Shown: in pieces, positions 60,295 to 64,000 of the stretch
How the letters are laid out: each line of letters begins with the position of its first letter
Numbering within the stretch: position 1 is the stretch's first letter
From: Deltaproteobacteria bacterium
Lineage (GTDB): Bacteria > Desulfobacterota > Desulfobacteria > Desulfobacterales > Desulfosarcinaceae
NCBI GenBank assembly: GCA_021824175.1
Contig: JAKALP010000006.1
Span: 205,791 to 269,790 of the forward strand
Length of the DNA stretch: 64,000 bases
Reading direction: 5' to 3'
Notes under the pieces: model-generated
Seen by the model: only the letters and a program-made list of their open reading frames with translations
Told to the model about the DNA's origin: nothing
Database searches by the model: none
Translations under genes and position numbers: made by a program

Positions 60295-61431
60295 TCAAGA
60301 AAGCGGCTTGATAATCTCCAGGACGGCCTCCCCAAAGGCCTCCACCTGCCATTGGTGGATCTGGGGCACCTGGCTGAGCTCCTGCAATGATCGCGGTTTA
60401 CGGGTGGCGATCTCCATGATCATGGACTTGTTGAACAGCAGGGCCGGGTCCAGTCCCAGACTGGCGGCCACTCGATCGCGCCAATCGCGCAGGGCCTTGA
60501 CCCGTTTGGGAATCCGGGGCGAGAGCCGCGGCGCCCTGTGGCGGGGATATTTGGGAAGCTCGGCGGCAGGAATTTGCCGGGCTTTTTGAATGGCGGCGAC
60601 AATTGCTTGGCCATACATGTCCAATTGTTTGGCGCTCAGGGCTTGACCGGCCTTAAGCTCCGACAGGTCTGAGGGTGCTTCCACGGCGATCTTGAGCACC
60701 GTCGAATTGCCAATAATTTTAAACAAGGGCCTATCCTTTTGACGCGCTATGGCATCCCGCAACTGCAGCAGGGCCTCGAGCACGCCCAACTGGCTGGGGG
60801 CCAGCCGGCCGGCGCCCCGGAACTTCAGATAAAGCGGGCAGTGGTTTTCCGGTGGTCGCACCTGGCTGAGATACCGGCAGCCCTCCTGGACCCAAGCCAG
60901 GCGCTGCTTGGCCTGTAGTTCCTCAGTCAGGATTTGGGTCAGAGGGATCAGGTAGCGCACGTCCGAGGCGGCGTAGGCCACCATTTCCGGCGGCAGGGGG
61001 CGCTGGGACCAATCTTTTTTCTGATATTTCTTATCCAGTTCCACGCCGAAATGCAGGCCCACCATGGACTCCAGACTGGTCTCGCCGTACCCCAAATACA
61101 TGCCGGCCAGCTGGGTGTCGAAAAGATTCTGAATGGCGATGCCATAATCCCGATAAAGAGATCGCACGTCATAATCCGCGCCATGGAAGATTTTGCAAAT
61201 GGTGTCAGATTCAAAGACCGGCTTCAACGCGCTCAGATCGGTAACGACCAGGGGATCGATGACCACGGTGCGGCCATTGGCGGCCATCTGCAGCAGGCAT
61301 ACTTTTTCGCGATAATGGAACATGGAGTCCGCTTCCAGGTCCACGGCCACCAAGCTGGCTTGCCGGGCATGGCGGGCGAACGCCGTCAATTGAGCGCTGG
61401 TATCTATTAATTCATAGTCGGAGGGAGACAT
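60295..61431 (-). CDS. rnd: Ribonuclease D-like DEDD exonuclease
   Basis: 378 residues. The DEDD exonuclease domain (about 1-190) shows VAVDLEADSMFHYREKV, ICKIFHGADYDVRSLYRDYG and DTQLAGMYLG, with the fourth acid in VAYAASDVRYLIPL. An HRDC domain (about 205-280: QLGVLEALLQLRDAIARQKD) and a second HRDC-like end follow, as in RNase D. It trims the 3' ends of stable RNA. It is convergent neither with prkA nor coupled to thrS; the start is followed by a GGGTT run. Confidence 0.9.
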   Translation of the reverse strand: MSPSDYELIDTSAQLTAFARHARQASLVAVDLEADSMFHYREKVCLLQMAANGRTVVIDPLVVTDLSALKPVFESDTICKIFHGADYDVRSLYRDYGIAIQNLFDTQLAGMYLGYGETSLESMVGLHFGVELDKKYQKKDWSQRPLPPEMVAYAASDVRYLIPLTQILTEELQAKQRLAWVQEGCRYLSQVRPPENHCPLYLKFRGAGRLAPSQLGVLEALLQLRDAIARQKDRPLFKIIGNSTVLKIAVEAPSDLSELKAGQALSAKQLDMYGQAIVAAIQKARQIPAAELPKYPRHRAPRLSPRIPKRVKALRDWRDRVAASLGLDPALLFNKSMIMEIATRKPRSLQELSQVPQIHQWQVEAFGEAVLEIIKPLS

Positions 61432-61504
61432 TGGGGTTCTATTTTTTCCTCTTGACCCACTGGGGTATTTCTCTTACTTCATGCAACCAGTGGGATTGAT
61501 CTCT

Positions 61505-61648
61505 ACAAGCCATCTCAAAAAAGTCTTTTGGCTCAAACTCTTTGTTGGAGGCAAATTTTAAATCCTCGAAATACTTTAGTATGTCTGCGGTTTAAAATTT
61601 GCCTCCGTCGCGATTTTGAACCAAAATCCTTTTTTTGAGATGGCTTGT
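61505..61648. repeat. Nested palindromic element, filled form
   Basis: Outer arms (61505- and -61648) are ACAAGCCATCTCAAAA and its complement, identical to the arms at 46878-46935. Inside sits a complete second palindrome at 61547-61606 with 16-nt perfect arms GGAGGCAAATTTTAAA. The 60-base inner unit is also found alone at 59870. It lies in the divergent spacer between rnd and thrS. Confidence 0.8.
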
Positions 61649-61689
61649 GTTTAAAACAACTATTTTTCACCATAAAGGTGGTTTCAAAG

Positions 61690-63600
61690 ATGATCACTAT
61701 AACACTTCCGGATGGCCGCTTAAAGCAATTTGACGCACCCCCCACGGGATTGGCGGTGGCCCAGAGCATCTCCGAAGGCTTTGCCCGCAACTGCGTGGCC
61801 ATGGAACTCGATGGCTTGAAAAAAGATCTCAATGCGGTCATTGACCACGACAGCGCCGTGCGCTTTATCACCATGAAAGATCCCGAGGGGCTGGAGATCA
61901 TGCGCCACAGCGCGGCCCATGTGATGGCCCAGGCGATCTTACGGCTTTATCCGGGCGCCAAGCTGACCATCGGCCCGGTGGTGGAAGAGGGTTTTTATTA
62001 CGATATTGATATGCCGGCCATCTCCGAAGAGGCCTTTGGCCGCATCGAAGATGAGATGAAAAAAATCGTGCAGGAGAAGATGCCCATCGAACGCCGGGAA
62101 GTCTCCAAGGCCGAGGCCCAGTCGCTCTATGCGGCCGAACCCTACAAGCTGGAGATGATCAATGACCTGCGGGACGGCACCATCTCGCTCTACAGCCAGG
62201 GCGAATTCACCGACCTGTGCCGCGGCCCCCATGTGCCCAACACCGGCTTCGTCAAAGCCTTCAAACTGATGAAAGCCTCGGGCGCCTACTGGCGCGCCGA
62301 CCAGACCAAGGCCCAGTTGCAGCGCATTTACGGCACGGCCTACTTTGACAAAAAAGATCTCAAGGCCTACCTCGATTTTCTGGAAGAGGCCCGCAAGCGC
62401 AACCACCGCCGCATCGGCACGGCCCTGGATCTGTTCAGCTTCCACGACGAAGCGCCGGGCATGCCCTTTTTCCATCCCAAGGGCATGGCCATGTGGAACG
62501 CTCTGATGGACTACTGGCGCGAGGAGCACCGGGCCGCGGGTTATGTGGAAACCAAAACCCCTATCATGCTGCAACGCCGGCTGTGGGAGCGCAGCGGCCA
62601 TTGGGACAATTACCGCGAGAACATGTACACGGCGGTCATCGATGAAACCGACTACGCCATCAAGCCCATGAACTGCCCCGGCGGCATGCTGCTCTACGGC
62701 CGCAAGCATACCTCCTACCGCGATCTGCCCATCCGGGCCGCCGAAGTGGGCCTGGTGCATCGTCACGAATTAAGCGGCGTGCTCAACGGCCTGTTCCGGG
62801 TGCGAGCCTTTCATCAGGACGACGCCCACATCTTCATGACCCCGGAGCAGATCCAGGAGGAGATCCTAGGGGTGCTCAAACTGGTGGATCGCATCTACAG
62901 CACCTTTGGCCTGGGGTTTCACCTGGAGCTCTCCACGCGACCGGTCAAGTCCATTGGCACCGATCAGCAGTGGAACTTGGCCACCGACGGCTTGAAGGCC
63001 GCTCTGGGAGCATACGGCGCGGCCTACAAAATCAACGAAGGCGACGGCGCCTTTTACGGTCCGAAAATCGACATCCACATCAAGGACGCCCTGGGCCGCA
63101 CCTGGCAATGCGGCACCATCCAGCTGGATATGAATCTGCCCGAACGCTTTGACCTGACCTATGTGGGCGCTGACAATGAACGCCACCGCCCCATCATGAT
63201 CCATCGCGTGATCTACGGCTCCATTGAGCGCTTCTTTGGCATTCTGGTGGAACATTTTGCCGGCAACTTCCCCTTGTGGCTGGCGCCGGTGCAGGTGGGG
63301 CTGCTGCCCATCAACGACGACCTGCTGCCCTTTGCCCGCGAGACCGCCGCGCACCTGGAAAAGCTGGGCCTGCGCACCGAAGTGGACTCGCGCTCCGAAA
63401 GCCTCAACAAAAAAGTGCGCGACGCCCAGCTCAACAAGATTCCACTGATTCTCACCTGCGGCGCCAAGGAAAAGGAAAACGGCACGGTGTCTGTGCGCAC
63501 CCTGGACGGCCAGGTAAAGCAGGGCGTGCCCATGGCGCAGTTCGAGCAACAGGTGCTGGCGGCCGTGCGGCAGCGGATGCTGACCCTGGCTTTGGCGTGA
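61690..63600 (+). CDS. thrS: Threonyl-tRNA synthetase
   Basis: 636 residues from the ATG at 61690 with AAGGTGG ahead. A TGS domain (ITITLPDGRLKQF) opens, then the editing domain with MRHSAAHVMAQAI, the class II catalytic core (motif 1 near GMAMWNALMDYWREE; zinc Cys in MNCPGGMLLYG; motif 2 with HRHELSGVLNGLFRVRAFHQ; motif 3 near MIHRVIYGSIERF) and the anticodon-binding end. It charges tRNA-Thr. No T-box leader was found, and the upstream spacer is a nested palindrome. Confidence 0.97.
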   Translation: MITITLPDGRLKQFDAPPTGLAVAQSISEGFARNCVAMELDGLKKDLNAVIDHDSAVRFITMKDPEGLEIMRHSAAHVMAQAILRLYPGAKLTIGPVVEEGFYYDIDMPAISEEAFGRIEDEMKKIVQEKMPIERREVSKAEAQSLYAAEPYKLEMINDLRDGTISLYSQGEFTDLCRGPHVPNTGFVKAFKLMKASGAYWRADQTKAQLQRIYGTAYFDKKDLKAYLDFLEEARKRNHRRIGTALDLFSFHDEAPGMPFFHPKGMAMWNALMDYWREEHRAAGYVETKTPIMLQRRLWERSGHWDNYRENMYTAVIDETDYAIKPMNCPGGMLLYGRKHTSYRDLPIRAAEVGLVHRHELSGVLNGLFRVRAFHQDDAHIFMTPEQIQEEILGVLKLVDRIYSTFGLGFHLELSTRPVKSIGTDQQWNLATDGLKAALGAYGAAYKINEGDGAFYGPKIDIHIKDALGRTWQCGTIQLDMNLPERFDLTYVGADNERHRPIMIHRVIYGSIERFFGILVEHFAGNFPLWLAPVQVGLLPINDDLLPFARETAAHLEKLGLRTEVDSRSESLNKKVRDAQLNKIPLILTCGAKEKENGTVSVRTLDGQVKQGVPMAQFEQQVLAAVRQRMLTLALA

Positions 63601-63604
63601 AGGG

Positions 63605-63802
63605 CGTTGATTGGTTGATTCGTTGATTCGGTCCTCGTTCCCACGCGAGGGAACGAGGACAAAGATATCGGCTCTCGCAAAGGCGCAAAGACCGCCAAGA
63701 AGAGATAATCTCTTTGCGATCTTCGCGTCTTTGCGAGATTAAATTCGAGCAGCAGATCCTCGTTCCTACGCGGAGGAACGAGCCCAATCAACGAATCAAC
63801 GA
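63605..63802. repeat. Compound repeat cluster after thrS
   Basis: Outer pair: TTGATTGGTTGATTCG (63607-63630) and CAATCAACGAATCAACGA (63785-63802). Inside are a 12-bp hairpin GTCCTCGTTCCC/GGGAACGAGGAC (63630-63660), a TCTCGCAAAGGCGCAAAGA/TTCGCGTCTTTGCGAGA hairpin (63673-63740) and a second CTCGTTCCTACGCGGAGG hairpin (63756-63781). The right edge lies just before the VanZ-like ATG. No U run marks a clear terminator. Confidence 0.65.
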
Positions 63803-63810
63803 ACTTACCC

Positions 63811-64000
63811 ATGCAAAACAAGTTCCCCCGCTACTGGCTGCCGCCCATCCTCTGGTGTGCCATCATCTTCGCCCAATCCTGCTTTGCCACGCCCGATGTG
63901 GTGCCCCGCTGGCCCTATTTTGACAAAGTCATTCATATCTGTGTTTATGCCCTGTTGGGCCTGCTCTTCTATCGCGCGTTGAATACCTTATCAATTCTGC
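63811..64000 (+). CDS. VanZ-like membrane protein (partial, cut by window end)
   Basis: 63 codons open to the window end. MQNKFPRYWLPPILWCAIIF, then AQSCFATPDVVPRWPYFDKV and IHICVYALLGLLFYRAL, give two hydrophobic helices; FDKVIH plus YALLGLLFYRAL is typical of VanZ-like proteins, small membrane proteins of unknown role. Start is the first ATG after the repeat, with no clear ribosome site because the repeat occupies that place. C-terminus not visible. Confidence 0.7.
   Translation, partial: MQNKFPRYWLPPILWCAIIFAQSCFATPDVVPRWPYFDKVIHICVYALLGLLFYRALNTLSIL

Noticed and set aside
59969..60352. Minus-strand frame of 127 codons between prkA and rnd
   Set aside because: Overlaps the end of rnd out of frame, has no ribosome site and no recognisable pattern.
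61432..61689. T-box leader for thrS
   Set aside because: The T-box sequence and specifier stem were not found; the spacer is filled by a nested palindrome.

Overview
The window is a high-GC bacterial chromosome segment with dense gene packing on both strands. The gene set points to a Gram-negative, probably anaerobic deltaproteobacterium of the Desulfobacterota type. It includes a radical-SAM thiamine pathway with ThiH and a short ThiC, an MtrH-like pterin-binding protein, an NDP-forming acyl-CoA ligase subunit, a molybdopterin oxidoreductase, an NtrC/sigma-54 system, c-di-GMP parts, a Bat operon, and a double PrkA plus SpoVR and DUF444 stress cluster. The taxonomic call is inference; no rRNA or tRNA gene was seen.

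Layout. 1-4.9 kb: a FapA-domain protein whose N-terminus carries two GspE-N/MshEN-like repeats, a pterin-binding methyltransferase-like protein, an amidohydrolase and a membrane-anchored unknown. 5.3-9 kb: a histidine kinase and an NtrC-type regulator, then a stand-alone receiver protein behind a textbook sigma-54 promoter (8489-8504). 9.2-13.5 kb: an M1 aminopeptidase, a decayed sugar-dehydrogenase lipoprotein gene with an internal deletion and frame change, and a ChaN/Tiki-like exported protein. 13.5-17.1 kb is accessory: a class I c-di-GMP riboswitch in front of a tiny excisionase-like HTH frame, a DUF2934 protein and an AT-rich membrane glycosyltransferase. 17.2-25.5 kb, minus strand: an acyl-CoA ligase subunit, a PIN/AbrB toxin-antitoxin pair, and the thiamine cluster thiS-thiG-thiH-thiF-thiE-thiC behind a TPP riboswitch with a readable terminator and antiterminator, preceded by a crotonase.

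25.7-34.6 kb: dodecin, then the operon moxR-DUF58-DUF4381-batA-batB/C (fused)-batD-batE. 34.8-37.1 kb: a ParD-like/zeta-like pair and a GAF-GGDEF diguanylate cyclase with a strong sigma-70 promoter. 37.1-45.4 kb, minus strand: DHH phosphoesterase, MBL hydrolase, siroheme synthase N-domain protein, CcsA/HemX, HemA, FabD and an RND exporter, combining tetrapyrrole and lipid functions. 45.6-51.2 kb: an OmpA-like lipid-envelope protein, small exported and Cys-rich proteins, a GlxA-type AraC regulator and a molybdopterin oxidoreductase. 51.5-59.8 kb, minus strand: prkA, hicBA, DUF444, spoVR and a second PrkA-like ATPase. 60.3-64 kb: RNase D, thrS and the start of a VanZ-like gene cut by the window end.

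Two themes stand out. First, c-di-GMP: a GGDEF enzyme, a c-di-GMP riboswitch and a possible MshEN-like domain in one window. Second, the spacers are full of several unrelated families of palindromic dispersed repeats: nested palindromes, inverted pairs of a TTGATTGG/TTGATTCG-type repeat that even enters one coding region, and AGGCACAGAGG-type tracts. Three toxin-antitoxin loci are also present.
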